From Gemmatimonadota bacterium (lineage in GTDB: Bacteria > Gemmatimonadota > Gemmatimonadetes > Longimicrobiales > Gaopeijiaceae): DNA of 23,686 nt. Shown here one piece after another: positions 1-8,715 of the stretch. Every line of letters starts with the position of its first letter. The first letter of the stretch is position 1. The position numbers and the translations under genes were made by a program. The notes below the pieces were generated by a model. It was given only the letters and a program-made list of their open reading frames with translations, was not told where the DNA came from and ran no database searches. Where the stretch lies: contig WGEM01000525.1 of NCBI GenBank assembly GCA_015492755.1, forward strand, positions 1-23,686, in the 5' to 3' direction.

Positions 1-1263
1 AATCTCCTCGGCGCGCACCTCGCGCCGCTCGAAGGTGAACACCCGCAACACGCGGGCGGTGGAGTAGAGCTGCTTCGCCACCGCCGGAAGATCCAGAAGC
101 CCGGGCAGTCCTCCCGCGCCCATCCGCGCCACCCGGCCGGATCGGCGCTCCACCAGAACGTCGAGCTGGAACATCTCCGGCTTGGCGGGGAAGTCGATGA
201 CCACCTCTCCGGGCTGCAGACCCAGCTCCGCCGCAAGGTCGTCTTCCACGGCGCGCTTCCACGGCGAGTCGCCCACCGCCCAGTCCTCCACCTGCCTACC
301 CTCCAGGTCCGCAGCGGTGAGCTCCAGCGCGCGCTTGGGGAGCCTGCGGTGGCGGAGCGCCGGCAGCCACCGCATGGCGATCCGCTCCGCCACCTCGCCG
401 TCGTCCTCCAGCGCGCGCCGGCCGATCTCATGGAGGAGCTCCTCGTCGGTGGGGCCGATGAGCTCATCCGGATCCAGCAGGCCCGCACGGACGGACTCCT
501 CCACGATGCGTTTGTACAGCGCGGTGGCCGCCCTCACCGCGTGGTGCCAGTACACGTTCCGGAACATCTGGTACTTGGCGAAGAGCAGGGACTCCAGCGC
601 CGCCACCGCCTTCTCGTGCACGCCCACCTCGTACACCCCCGTATCGGGGTCCCGCACCAGCGTGAGCCCCTGGAGGAGGCGCGACACGTCCACCTCGCCA
701 TACGGCACGCCGCAGAAACGCGCGTCCCGACGGAGATACTCCATCTTGTCCAGGTCGAGGGAGCCGCTCACCAGGCCCCGCAGCGGCAGCTCACTCCGTC
801 CGGAGATGAGTTCCTGGATCCGGTCCGCCGCGGTGAGCCCCAGCGGCGCCAGCGCGTCGCGCAGCGCGGGCGCGTCGAAGAACCGGCGGCTCACCTCCTC
901 GTGATGCGCCGGGACGTGGTCCGCCTCCAGTTCCTCCAGCGCGTGCGAGAAGGCGTAGTGCCCGATGTCGTGGAGGAGCGCCGCGTACGGGATGAGTTCC
1001 TCACCCTCCCACGCGGCGGGGTCGGCCCCACCCCGCTCCCGGAGGTACCGCAGCGCCGTGGTGGTGAGATGGTAGACGCCCAGCGCGTGGTCGAAGCGTG
1101 TGTGCGTGGCGCCTGGATAGACGAGGTGCGCCAGGCCGAGCTGCCGGATGTAGCGAAGCCGCTGGAACTCCGCCGTGTCCACGATGCGCTGTGCCGTGGC
1201 GTCGAGACGGATGGTGTTCCAGAGCGGGTCGCGGATCGTCTTGCCGGATGCGTCGTGCGTCAT
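1..1263 (-). CDS. HD-domain phosphohydrolase (YdhJ/COG1078-like), 3' end outside the window
   Basis: Reading the minus strand from ATG at 1263 gives 421 open residues to the window edge, so the C-terminus is missing. The N-terminal half has the metal-dependent HD phosphohydrolase signature: RFDHALG (His59), then ALLHDIGHYAFSHALE (His98-Asp99, His102, His107), and a later Asp in LDLDKMEYLRRDA (about residue 172). It begins with the family-typical 'IRDPLWNTIRLDATAQRIVDTAEFQRLRYIRQLG' region, read in short blocks. This layout fits the dGTPase-related COG1078 group, which hydrolyses nucleotide phosphates; the substrate cannot be told from sequence. It is a cytosolic protein with no signal peptide. 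It is divergent from the UvrC-like gene, with a 157-bp spacer (1264-1420) that contains the only AT-richer patch nearby (about 1340-1362), a reasonable place for a promoter. Family is secure, specific activity is not. Confidence 0.88.
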   Translation of the reverse strand, partial: MTHDASGKTIRDPLWNTIRLDATAQRIVDTAEFQRLRYIRQLGLAHLVYPGATHTRFDHALGVYHLTTTALRYLRERGGADPAAWEGEELIPYAALLHDIGHYAFSHALEELEADHVPAHHEEVSRRFFDAPALRDALAPLGLTAADRIQELISGRSELPLRGLVSGSLDLDKMEYLRRDARFCGVPYGEVDVSRLLQGLTLVRDPDTGVYEVGVHEKAVAALESLLFAKYQMFRNVYWHHAVRAATALYKRIVEESVRAGLLDPDELIGPTDEELLHEIGRRALEDDGEVAERIAMRWLPALRHRRLPKRALELTAADLEGRQVEDWAVGDSPWKRAVEDDLAAELGLQPGEVVIDFPAKPEMFQLDVLVERRSGRVARMGAGGLPGLLDLPAVAKQLYSTARVLRVFTFERREVRAEEI

Positions 1264-1420
1264 GGTGGCAGTCTCGCGTGTAACGGGGCGCGCCGGAATG
1301 GACCGACGGGACGTGACCGTGGTTCGCGCGCCCCCTCCACTCTATTTTCCCGAAGAAAGTGCGAAAGCGCCACCCCTGTCCACGCCCGGCGCCCGACGAG
1401 AGGCCCCGCCTGAGAGGATC

Positions 1421-2485
1421 GTGAACCCCAACCCCTCCCTTCGAGCCCGCGTGCGCGCCGCCGCGGAGAACCGTCCCGGGGTCTACGCCATGTACGGGCC
1501 GGGCGACGAGCTGCTGTACGTGGGGAAGTCGGTGCGGGTGCGCACGCGGCTCCTCTCCTACTTCCGGGCGGAACGCGGCGAGAAGGCGTGGGAACTCATC
1601 CGTGAGACCTCCCGCATCGAGTGGAAATACGTTCCGAATGAGTTCGAGGCGCTCATCCGTGAGATGAAGCTCATCCAGAACCGGCAGCCGCGGTTCAACG
1701 TGCAGCACAAGCGCAAGCGGATCTACGCGTTCGTCAAGGTGACGCGCGAGCCCGCTCCACGGGTGCTCCCGGTGAGTCGGGTGGTCCCGGACGGCGCCAC
1801 CTACTACGGGCCCTTCCCCCGGGTGCGCGCCCTGGCCCGCACCATCCGGGAGCTCGCCCAGGTGCTGGGGTTGAGGGACTGCCCCGCCTCCACGCCCGTC
1901 TTCTTCGCCGATCAGCTGGAGATCTTCCGCGGCGGCCGACCGCCGCGTTGCATCCGCGCGGACCTGGGCACCTGCCTGGCGCCGTGCTGCGGGAGGCCCA
2001 GCGTCGCCGAGTACGACGCCGTGGTGCGGCTGGCGACTCGCTTCCTCGAGGGGCGAGCCGAGGCGCCCCTCCGGGAACTGGAGGCGCGCATGCGGGAGGC
2101 GGCGCGCCGCATGGACTTCGAGTACGCCTCCGTGCTGCGCGACCGCCTGGAGCGCCTCCGGCGCTTCCGGGACGAGCTGGTGGCCTTCCGGGGCCGGGTG
2201 GAGAACCTGACCTTCCTGTACCGGGTGCCGGGCTTCAGGGGGGACGACCGTCTCTACGCCATCCGCCAGGGGCGCATCCGCGCGGCACTCCCGTATCCCA
2301 GGGGCGCGGCGGCCCGCCGGCGGGCGCGGGCGCGGGTAGCCGAGGTGTTCACCACCGGCGACCCGGGGCCCGAGGGTTTGCGTCCGGAGGAGGCAGCCGA
2401 GATTCTACTGGTTTCCCGCTGGTTCAGACTTCGCCCGCGAGAGCGCAAACGCACGGTGCCGCCGGAGCGGTGGCTCCAGGCGTAG
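1421..2485 (+). CDS. UvrC-like GIY-YIG nuclease lacking the C-terminal half of UvrC
   Basis: Taking GTG 1421 (GAGAGG just upstream) gives 354 residues; an in-frame ATG at 1298 would add 41 residues of low-complexity sequence and is less likely. Residues 20-35 hold the GVY...YVG form of the GIY-YIG motif, Arg39 follows, and NEFEALIRE (73-81) carries the metal-binding Glu. Cys154, 177, 185 and 189 (plus 190), in the setting LRDC...RC...GTCLAPC, match the UvrC cysteine cluster reported to bind an Fe-S centre. A UVR motif (about 207-250, ending in YASVLRDRLERLRRFRDEL) would contact UvrB. After that only about 100 residues follow, so the RNase H-like 5'-incision domain and the HhH pair of full UvrC (about 600 residues) are absent. 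By analogy with Cho it would make only the 3' incision in nucleotide excision repair; that role is inferred. Confidence 0.85.
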   Translation: MNPNPSLRARVRAAAENRPGVYAMYGPGDELLYVGKSVRVRTRLLSYFRAERGEKAWELIRETSRIEWKYVPNEFEALIREMKLIQNRQPRFNVQHKRKRIYAFVKVTREPAPRVLPVSRVVPDGATYYGPFPRVRALARTIRELAQVLGLRDCPASTPVFFADQLEIFRGGRPPRCIRADLGTCLAPCCGRPSVAEYDAVVRLATRFLEGRAEAPLRELEARMREAARRMDFEYASVLRDRLERLRRFRDELVAFRGRVENLTFLYRVPGFRGDDRLYAIRQGRIRAALPYPRGAAARRRARARVAEVFTTGDPGPEGLRPEEAAEILLVSRWFRLRPRERKRTVPPERWLQA

Positions 2486-2528
2486 CGCCGGGCGCACGCC
2501 CACGTTCACCGTCCGTCCGGAGCATGCC

Positions 2529-3521
2529 ATGACGCGACGCCCGTCGATCAAGGTGTTCGACGAATGGCGCATCCGTCAGGCGGTGACCGACGCGCTGGCG
2601 CTCCACTGCGCCGAGCGGGCGTTCCGGGCGCTGGGCAAGGGGCTCGTCACCGTGCCGCCGCCGCTGGGATGGGAGTTCCCGCGTGTTCATGGCGAGGTGC
2701 ATATCAAGGGCGCCTACGTGCACGGATCCCCCATGTTCACCCTCAAGATCGCCACGGGCTTCTACGGCAACGTCGAACTGGGCGTGCCCACCGGCTCCGG
2801 CTTCGTGATGATCTTCGACGCGGAGACCGGCTTTCCCCGGGGGATCCTGGCAGACAACGGCTACCTCACGGACCTGCGCACCGGGGCGGCAGGGGCGCTG
2901 GCGGCGGGAAGGCTCACACCCGCTCGCCCCCTCCGCGTCGCCATCCTGGGCGCCGGCGTGCAGGGTCAGATGCAGCTCCGGATGCTTCGCCAGGTCCGGG
3001 AGGTCGAGCACCTCCACCTCTGGTCCCGTACCCGCAGCCGCGCGCTGCGCTGGCGCGAGAAGCTGCTGGAGGCCGGGGATGTCGGCGTCGATGCCCACGA
3101 GACTCCCGCCGACGCGGTACGGGATGCGGATCTGGTCATCACCGCGACGCCGGCGCGCGAGCCCCTCATCTGCGAAGGGATGCTCCGCCCCGGAGCCACC
3201 GTCATCGCCGTGGGATCCGACGGTCCCGACAAGCAGGAACTCGCGGCCGCGGTGGTGGCAGGCGCCGACAAGGTGGTCACGGACCTCACGAGTCAGTGCG
3301 TGCGCCTGGGCGAGCTCCACCACGCGGTGGACGCAGGCCTGATGCGCGAGGAGGACGTCCACGCCGAGCTGGGAGAGATCGTGCTGGACGAGAAGCCCGG
3401 CCGTGAGGGCGACGAGACCATCGTCTGCGACCTCACCGGGGTGGGCGCTCAGGACGCCACGCTGGGCGAGGCCGTCTTCGTGGAGCTGGCGGGTCAGGAT
3501 GCGAGGCTGGGCGATGCGTAG
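2529..3521 (+). CDS. Ornithine cyclodeaminase / mu-crystallin family NAD(P)-dependent enzyme
   Basis: The 330-residue product is close to the usual family length. It shows the family landmarks in order: HIKGAY (Lys60) and LKIATGFYGN (Lys73) in the substrate half, DLRTGAAGALA (Arg117), the Rossmann turn GAGVQG at 141-146, ITATPAREPLI, and the C-terminal DLTGVGAQDATLGEAV signature. Members include ornithine cyclodeaminase (ornithine to proline plus ammonia), alanine dehydrogenase of the archaeal type, and enzymes acting on other amino or imino acids, so the substrate is not predictable here. It is cytosolic. The ATG at 2529 has GGAG at 2519-2522. It lies 43 bp after the UvrC-like gene on the same strand, so the two may be cotranscribed, but no functional link is evident. 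It converges on the penicillin-acylase gene with only 21 bp between stops. Confidence 0.88.
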   Translation: MTRRPSIKVFDEWRIRQAVTDALALHCAERAFRALGKGLVTVPPPLGWEFPRVHGEVHIKGAYVHGSPMFTLKIATGFYGNVELGVPTGSGFVMIFDAETGFPRGILADNGYLTDLRTGAAGALAAGRLTPARPLRVAILGAGVQGQMQLRMLRQVREVEHLHLWSRTRSRALRWREKLLEAGDVGVDAHETPADAVRDADLVITATPAREPLICEGMLRPGATVIAVGSDGPDKQELAAAVVAGADKVVTDLTSQCVRLGELHHAVDAGLMREEDVHAELGEIVLDEKPGREGDETIVCDLTGVGAQDATLGEAVFVELAGQDARLGDA

Positions 3522-3542
3522 CGGAGCCTGTCCGGGCCTCCG
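3522..3542. terminator. Small hairpin filling the gap between two convergent stops
   Basis: CGGAG (3522-3526) pairs with CTCCG (3538-3542), and the inner CC/GG can extend the stem with one bulge. It occupies exactly the 21 bases between the stop codons of the cyclodeaminase-family gene (+) and the penicillin-acylase gene (-). There is no U-tract on either strand, so a terminator role is only suggested by position. Confidence 0.3.
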
Positions 3543-5966
3543 TCACCTCCCCACCAGCTCCAGACGCAGCGCCGTCACCTCCTCGATCCGTTCCCGGGAG
3601 TAGAACACCGGGTGGAAGCGGTCCTTCGCCCAGAGCTCGAAGAGGTTTCGGTAGAAGGGCGAGTCGGGATCCCCGCTCTGTCCCGGGTTGTTCATCCCCA
3701 CGGAACGATCCCAGTCGCCGGTGTCCACGATGATGCGGAACGAAGCCCCGCTGGTTTGGTTGTCGCCGTTGCCCGTCTGGTTCACGGTGTAGCCGTATCC
3801 GCCCCGGGGCGCGGGCCCCACCTCCAGGCGCTCCCGGATATCGTCACGCACCGCCGCACCCAGGGGATGGCGGAGATAGGCGTGATGGTATGCGGGCTGG
3901 CCCCAGATCCAGCCCCCCATATCGGGGCCCAGCTTCTCGGTGAGGCGGGCCATGGCCCGCTCCAACGCGTCCAGGAGGAGGCTGTCCCTGGCCGCGATGG
4001 GATCCGCGCCCAGAATCCCCGGCGGAACCATGAGCGTCTCGATGGTTCTGGAGAGCGAGACGTTGAGGTCGGCGCCCTCCGGCACCAGCAGGTCGCGTAC
4101 CGCGCCGCGAAGCTCGCCTTCCCACGCCACATAGAGGCCGGCGGCGGCGGAACGCTCATCCATGACGTGATCCCACCCCAGAAGGAGTCCCATGGCCCGC
4201 CGCATCCGGTTATCGCGGGGCTCGAGATCTTCCAGGAGCGGGACGAGCTGCCGCGCGGGGATCGAGAGCTCGTCCGTCTGTAGGCGCATCATGTCCGCCA
4301 TTCCGAATCGCCGGCCGCTCCCCAGGACCTCCACGATGCGCAACCACCGATAGGGGTCGGACCAGGAGAATCCGATGGCCTCCATGTACGGGTAGTCCCT
4401 GGGAATGAGGTCGTTGTTGGCGGTGGCGAAGTAGCCTTCCGGCGGATCCACCACGTGGGGCTTCGCCTGGATGGGGAGGTAGCCGTCCCACTCGTAGCGG
4501 CCGTCGCCGGGCACGGGAACCAGTCCACTCCAGTTGCGCCGGATGGGCGCGATCCCCACCGCCTGCCAGCCGATGGTGCCGTCGCGCCCCGCCCAGACCA
4601 TGTTCTCGCCGGGGATGTTGGAGTAGGTGCAGGCCTCGCGGAACTCCTCCCAGGTACGCGCCTGATCCATGCGGAGCGACGCCAGATAGGGCGCGCCACC
4701 GATCTCCATCCATCCGGCGCGCACCGCGTACGCCAGGTTGCGCTCCCGGTCTTCGAAGACCACCGGACCGTGGCGCGTGTACTTCAGCCGCACCACGTGG
4801 TGGCCCTGTCCCTTCACCGGAATCCGCTCGGTGATCACCGTCATGCGCTCCCACCCGTCGCGGTACCGGTACTCCTCCGGGTCATCTGGATTCGTCTCGT
4901 AGACGTACAGGTCCTCCGAATCCGTGGCGAACACGGTGAGCCCCCAGGCGCCGTACTCGTTGTGACCGATGGAGACGCCCGGAAGGCTGGGCTCCCCTCC
5001 GCCGATGACGTTCCAGCCCGGCCCCACCAGGTGGACCCAGTACCTCAGTGAAGGCGCCGCCTGCACGCGGTGGGGGTCATTGGCCATCATGGGGTATCCG
5101 CTCTCGGTGAGGCGTCCCGACACCACCCAGTTGTTGGACCCCACGTCCGTCGCCGGGTCGTAGGCCGGTGCGGCGGCGGCCCGCTCCAGTCGATCAAAGG
5201 CCTCTTCGCTGGCCCGGTACTCGGGCGCCACGTCCTCCGGGCGGAAGCGCACGGGCCGCCGGAAAGCGTTGTAGAGGCCCAGGATGTCTTCGAAGAGGCC
5301 CTCCGGATCGATGGTCGGGTCCAGGGTGAGGTCCGGGTCACCGGGGCCGAACGAGGGGGCCCGCTTCACCGCCTCGGCGCCCACTCGCGCCACCGCACGT
5401 CCCACCTGCAACTCCTGGCCGATGTTTCCCAGGAGGCCCTGGTGCCGTGAGATCACCACCTCGGGCGTCCACTCGCCGGGCTCGATGCCCAGGATGCGGA
5501 ACTCCAGGGGGAGGAGATCGGGGTCGCGGCGCGTCTCGCGGATGTAGGCGTTGATTCCGTCCACGTAGGCCTGGATGATCTCCACGCCCCGGGGATGGTA
5601 GTGGCGAAGTTCCTGCTCCAGGTCCCGCCGGAACTTGAACAAGCGGGTCCCGATGTCGCGCTCCAGCTCCCGCGGACCCAGGATTTCCGCCACCGTTCCG
5701 GTGGCCTGGCGACGCCAGAGTTCAAGCTGGAAGAGGCGGTCACGGGCGGCGTTCCCCCCCTGGGCGAAGAAGAGATCGTGCTCGGTCTCGGCGTAGATGT
5801 GGCTGATGCCCCAGCGGTCCACCAGGATCTCCACCGGCCGGTCCAGTCCCGGGACTTCGAGGCGCCGTGTCTCCTGGGCGGACAGCGGCCCGGCGGCGGG
5901 CATGAAGGGGGCGGGGTGCGTCGCCGCAAGTGCGAGGAGGGCGACGAAACGGAGCGTGCGAGACAT
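3543..5966 (-). CDS. Secreted penicillin acylase family (S45) N-terminal nucleophile hydrolase
   Basis: Start ATG at 5966 is chosen because it is preceded by GAGGG and opens a clear signal peptide (MSRTLRFVALLALAAT..., cleavage near LSAQE), giving 807 residues; an upstream in-frame ATG would bury this signal. The family plan is visible: an alpha-chain start with VEILVDRWGISHIYAET and DLFFAQGGNAARDRLFQLELWRR, a spacer, then VGSNNWVVSG, where Ser277 would become the N-terminal nucleophile of the beta chain after autocleavage. ANDPH and the ENMVWAGRDGTIGW segment (oxyanion Asn region) follow. Such enzymes work in the periplasm or outside the cell and cut amides such as N-acyl-homoserine lactones, beta-lactam side chains or acylated peptides; the substrate is unknown. 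It stands alone, divergent from the envelope operon. Family call is secure. Confidence 0.93.
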   Translation of the reverse strand: MSRTLRFVALLALAATHPAPFMPAAGPLSAQETRRLEVPGLDRPVEILVDRWGISHIYAETEHDLFFAQGGNAARDRLFQLELWRRQATGTVAEILGPRELERDIGTRLFKFRRDLEQELRHYHPRGVEIIQAYVDGINAYIRETRRDPDLLPLEFRILGIEPGEWTPEVVISRHQGLLGNIGQELQVGRAVARVGAEAVKRAPSFGPGDPDLTLDPTIDPEGLFEDILGLYNAFRRPVRFRPEDVAPEYRASEEAFDRLERAAAAPAYDPATDVGSNNWVVSGRLTESGYPMMANDPHRVQAAPSLRYWVHLVGPGWNVIGGGEPSLPGVSIGHNEYGAWGLTVFATDSEDLYVYETNPDDPEEYRYRDGWERMTVITERIPVKGQGHHVVRLKYTRHGPVVFEDRERNLAYAVRAGWMEIGGAPYLASLRMDQARTWEEFREACTYSNIPGENMVWAGRDGTIGWQAVGIAPIRRNWSGLVPVPGDGRYEWDGYLPIQAKPHVVDPPEGYFATANNDLIPRDYPYMEAIGFSWSDPYRWLRIVEVLGSGRRFGMADMMRLQTDELSIPARQLVPLLEDLEPRDNRMRRAMGLLLGWDHVMDERSAAAGLYVAWEGELRGAVRDLLVPEGADLNVSLSRTIETLMVPPGILGADPIAARDSLLLDALERAMARLTEKLGPDMGGWIWGQPAYHHAYLRHPLGAAVRDDIRERLEVGPAPRGGYGYTVNQTGNGDNQTSGASFRIIVDTGDWDRSVGMNNPGQSGDPDSPFYRNLFELWAKDRFHPVFYSRERIEEVTALRLELVGR

Positions 5967-6062
5967 GGGGCTACCCTCGGACGCGGGTACGAAGTGGTGG
6001 TGCGTGTCGGCAGGCAAGGGAGCCTGTGCGCCGCGGGGCCACAAGGGCTGGGCGGGATCGGT

Positions 6063-6083
6063 CCGCCGCCCCCGTGGCGGCGG
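6063..6083. other. GC-rich hairpin in the divergent spacer
   Basis: CCGCCGCC (6063-6070) and GGCGGCGG (6076-6083) form a perfect 8-bp stem around the loop CCCGT. There is no U-run on either side, so it is not a standard intrinsic terminator. It sits just after the end of the kinase-like fragment on the minus strand, which would fit a former gene end or a simple GC-rich chance repeat. Confidence 0.35.
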
Positions 6084-6089
6084 TGTGGC

Positions 6090-6198
6090 TCAGGAAGCTT
6101 CCGCCCCCGGCTTGCCGGCCGAAAGGAGGCGCTCCACGAAGTAGCGTCCGGCCAGTGCCGCCTGCAGCTCCAGCGGGATTGCCTTCACCTCATCCATG
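6090..6198 (-). pseudogene. Probable remnant of a Ser/Thr protein kinase N-terminus (35 codons)
   Basis: On the minus strand an ATG at 6198 opens a 35-residue frame containing LQAALAGRYFVERLL and then ending in GAEAS-stop. The segment 'LQ.AL..RY.VER.L' is the usual lead-in to the glycine loop of bacterial Pkn kinases; the intact kinase in this window reads IQQALGSEFELTRRIGRGAMATVY at the same place. Where the glycine-rich loop should come, the frame becomes SAGKPG and stops, and no kinase-like continuation is seen in the other two frames down to the acylase start. I read it as a decayed or truncated kinase gene. It could be a chance short frame, or a small expressed peptide. Together with the hairpin it accounts for about half of the 299-bp spacer 5967-6265; I see nothing else convincing there. 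Confidence 0.4.
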
Positions 6199-6265
6199 CG
6201 GTGTGCTCCCGGTGACTCCGCGATTCCCCCATTGCGCCACCCCCCTCCGCACCCCAGCGTACAAC

Positions 6266-7354
6266 ATGAGTCACTCCTCCGCATCCATTCTCGTGATCGG
6301 CGCGCTCGCCGTCGCCGCCGGCTGTGAGCAGCTCGACCAGCGCCTCCCCTTCGAGCCCGATCCGCTCTTCGTGGCGCAGCGCACCGTCGGGCCGGAGGGC
6401 GGCCTGGTGAGCCATCCCATCGGGGTGGCCCTGGAGTTCCCGCGAGGCGCCCTGTCGGAGCCGGCCACCGTCACCATCACCCCCGTCGTCGACGGGTCGG
6501 CGTTTCCGGGCTCGCCCGAAGGCACACTGATTCGCGGCACCTACGTGCGGGTGCAACCTGCGCTCCTCCCCCTGGCGCAGCCGGTGCGCGTGGACCTGGC
6601 GGTGGATCCCGCCCAGCTGGACGAAGACGACCTCACCCGCCTGGCGCTGGCCACCGAGGACCCGGACGGCGGCGTGGTGACGGAGGGAGTCTCGTTCGAC
6701 GTATCCGCGGGTATCCTCCACGGCCGGACGGAGCGCCTCGGCGCCATCGCGGCCATCCTGGCGGCCAACGTGGTGCCCGTCATCGCCCAGGACCCTCCGA
6801 CGCTGGGAGGAGGCACCTTCACGGAGGCGGGCGCCGGCGGCGCGCCCCAGCGGAACACATCCACGGGTGTCTTCCGTGTACGCTGCGGGCACCGGGGACT
6901 CGTGCGCCGCTGCGTGGATTCGGGCACCATCGAGGTCTGGGCGTCGGCGGAGATCCGTGATCGACTCTCCGGAGATCTCATCTTCCTGAATCCCGACGTC
7001 ACCGGGGAACTGGAGTTCACCGACTTCGACAGCGGCGTCCCCACCCGTGTGCGCGGCACGGTGAGCGCCACGGGGACGCTCAGGGTCCGTCTGGGGCAGG
7101 CGGTGACGTCGTTCACGGTGGACGACGTCTTCAGCACCAGCGGTGCGGGGGGCGCCTCCGCCCTCACCGTGCAGGGCAATACCCTCACCTTCCACCAGAC
7201 CACGGTGGGCGCGCGCACGGTGGAGTATGAGCTCCGGCCGGTGGGCACCGGACAGCAGCTCGTGGTGCGCGGACAGAAGTCGGTGGACTTCGAGAATGAC
7301 GACGGCACCACCACCACCGCCACGCTCTTCTTGGATCTGAGGCTGCGCCGATGA
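6266..7354 (+). CDS. ZU5-type domain lipoprotein, first gene of an envelope operon
   Basis: The 362-residue product starts at ATG 6266 with a hydrophobic leader ending in AVAAGC (Cys20), which resembles a lipobox although position -3 is Ala. Residues 42-73 (GPEGGLVSHPIGVALEFPRGALSEPATVTI) match the start of ZU5-like domains, beta-sandwich modules found in bacterial surface proteins, in which 'GGtv..p.gv.l.iP.GAl' is the hallmark. The C-terminal half (about 190-362) is rich in beta-strand-like, Thr/Ser/Gly-containing sequence with a CGHRGLVRRC pair of cysteines. I recognise no enzyme motif. No good Shine-Dalgarno precedes the ATG, so initiation may be leaderless or weak. Its stop overlaps the next start (ATGA at 7351-7354), so it is coupled to the barrel protein. 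Likely an outer-membrane or periplasm-facing lipoprotein; function unknown. Confidence 0.78.
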   Translation: MSHSSASILVIGALAVAAGCEQLDQRLPFEPDPLFVAQRTVGPEGGLVSHPIGVALEFPRGALSEPATVTITPVVDGSAFPGSPEGTLIRGTYVRVQPALLPLAQPVRVDLAVDPAQLDEDDLTRLALATEDPDGGVVTEGVSFDVSAGILHGRTERLGAIAAILAANVVPVIAQDPPTLGGGTFTEAGAGGAPQRNTSTGVFRVRCGHRGLVRRCVDSGTIEVWASAEIRDRLSGDLIFLNPDVTGELEFTDFDSGVPTRVRGTVSATGTLRVRLGQAVTSFTVDDVFSTSGAGGASALTVQGNTLTFHQTTVGARTVEYELRPVGTGQQLVVRGQKSVDFENDDGTTTTATLFLDLRLRR

Positions 7355-8715
7355 GCGCGCGCGCTGCCCTCATCGCCGCCACACTGGCCACGGCCCTCTC
7401 CTCTGCGATGCCAGGGACCGCTCAGGAGAACCCGTGGCCGCGGGCCGAGGCCATGGGAGGGGCCGACCTGGCGCTGGCCCGGGGCTACGCCGCCATCGAG
7501 TGGAACCCGGCGAACCTCTTCCTGGAAGACTCCGTGGCCTTCTCCTTCGGGAGCACCGTATACGGCGGCCGGATCTCCGTAACGGGCGCGAGCCTCGGGG
7601 AGATGGCCGACATCATCACCGCCGCCGGATCGGGTCCGGCATCGCTGCTGGATGGCATCCCGGAGGAGGGGCTCCGCGTGGACGCGGTGTCGGAGGGGCT
7701 CACCGCCACCCGGATCGCCGAGCGACTGGAACTCCCGGATCCGTCCGGCGGCGCCACCGTCCCCAGCATGGCCTTCACCTACAAGAACGGCGGCTTTGCC
7801 TGGCGTCACCAGACGGTGGTGTCCGCCGTGGTGAGTCGTGAGTTGGCGGACCTGGCGGTGAACGGGTTCAACCCCGAGCGGATCGACGAGTACGCGGCCC
7901 GGGACACCCGCCTCCGCATCTTCTCGGTGGCGTCGCTCACCTTCGGCATGGGCAAGCCGTTGACCGAGCACCTCTCGGCGGGTTTCGCGGTGCGGTGGGT
8001 CTTCGGGAGGAAGCTGGTGACCGGACGGGTGTTCGAGCCGGAGATCGACGTGGACGCCGAGCGTCTCACGGCCCAGGCGGCGGCTGTGGAGACGCGCGGC
8101 GGACGCGGCTTCGGTCTGGACCTGGGGCTGACGTACCGGCGGGATGGGCGACTCTTCGTGAGCGCCGCGCTCCGCAATGCCATCCAGCGGATGCACTGGA
8201 GTGAGGATCTCTATTTCAGTCAGGCTGCGCTGGATCAGGACGATCTGGGGAGCACCGACCTGACGGACCTCATCGACCGGTTCCGTGCCAGGGAATTCGA
8301 CCCGGCGGGGACCACGCTGGAGGCGTACGCCGCCGGCAGCACACTCTTCCAACGCTCCTTCCTGCCCCGCGTGGGCCGCCTGGGCGTGGGCTACCGGACG
8401 CACTTCGGCACGCGGGTGCAGCTCACGGGACAGGCCGCGCTGGGCCGGGGGAGCCTGGTGCCGCCGCGACCCGACGGCGTCGTGCTGGGCGTGGAGCACC
8501 CGTGGTCCGTGCTGCGCCTCCGGGGAGGCCTCGCGCTGGAGGAGGGAGGGGTGCGGCGATTCACCGGTGGATTCGGGCTGCGCCTTGCCGCGTTGGAGTT
8601 TGACGTGGCGGCGGGCTATACGTCCGGCGGCGGGAATGACTCGCCGGTGGTGCGCGGATTCTCCGCGTCGGTGGGCATGGGGTTTCTCTTCCTGGGCGAC
8701 AGGGTGGTGCGATGA
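7351..8715 (+). CDS. PorV/UPF0164-like outer-membrane beta-barrel protein
   Basis: The 454-residue product has a signal peptide (MSARAALIAATLATALSSA..., cleavage near GTAQE) followed by the motif 'RAEAMGGADLALARGYAAIEWNPANL' read in pieces: AMGGA, ALARG and WNPANL. This combination is typical of PorV/UPF0164 and related FadL-like barrel proteins. The rest alternates hydrophobic and polar residues as in beta-strands and ends in VGMGFLFLGDRVVR. Start and stop codons overlap the flanking genes by 4 bp (7351-7354 and 8712-8715), so all three genes are translationally coupled and probably form a complex at the outer membrane. PorV in Bacteroidota shuttles type IX secretion substrates, but I see no type IX component here, so that role should not be transferred. 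Fold assignment is good; function is open. Confidence 0.75.
   Translation: MSARAALIAATLATALSSAMPGTAQENPWPRAEAMGGADLALARGYAAIEWNPANLFLEDSVAFSFGSTVYGGRISVTGASLGEMADIITAAGSGPASLLDGIPEEGLRVDAVSEGLTATRIAERLELPDPSGGATVPSMAFTYKNGGFAWRHQTVVSAVVSRELADLAVNGFNPERIDEYAARDTRLRIFSVASLTFGMGKPLTEHLSAGFAVRWVFGRKLVTGRVFEPEIDVDAERLTAQAAAVETRGGRGFGLDLGLTYRRDGRLFVSAALRNAIQRMHWSEDLYFSQAALDQDDLGSTDLTDLIDRFRAREFDPAGTTLEAYAAGSTLFQRSFLPRVGRLGVGYRTHFGTRVQLTGQAALGRGSLVPPRPDGVVLGVEHPWSVLRLRGGLALEEGGVRRFTGGFGLRLAALEFDVAAGYTSGGGNDSPVVRGFSASVGMGFLFLGDRVVR

Noticed and set aside
349..1413. Long plus-strand open frame (354 codons) opposite the HD-domain gene
   Set aside because: It is antisense to a clear HD phosphohydrolase and has the Arg/Ala/Pro/His-rich, motif-free composition typical of shadow frames in GC-rich DNA.
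1175..1420. Upstream extension of the UvrC-like protein from ATG 1175
   Set aside because: It would overlap the divergent HD gene by 89 bp and add 82 residues without family similarity; GTG 1421 has a ribosome site directly upstream and begins close to the GIY-YIG motif.
6541..8499. 652-codon minus-strand open frame opposite the lipoprotein and barrel genes
   Set aside because: No domain or signal peptide is recognisable and it lies antisense to two coupled genes with signal sequences and motifs; it is open only because stops are rare at this GC content.
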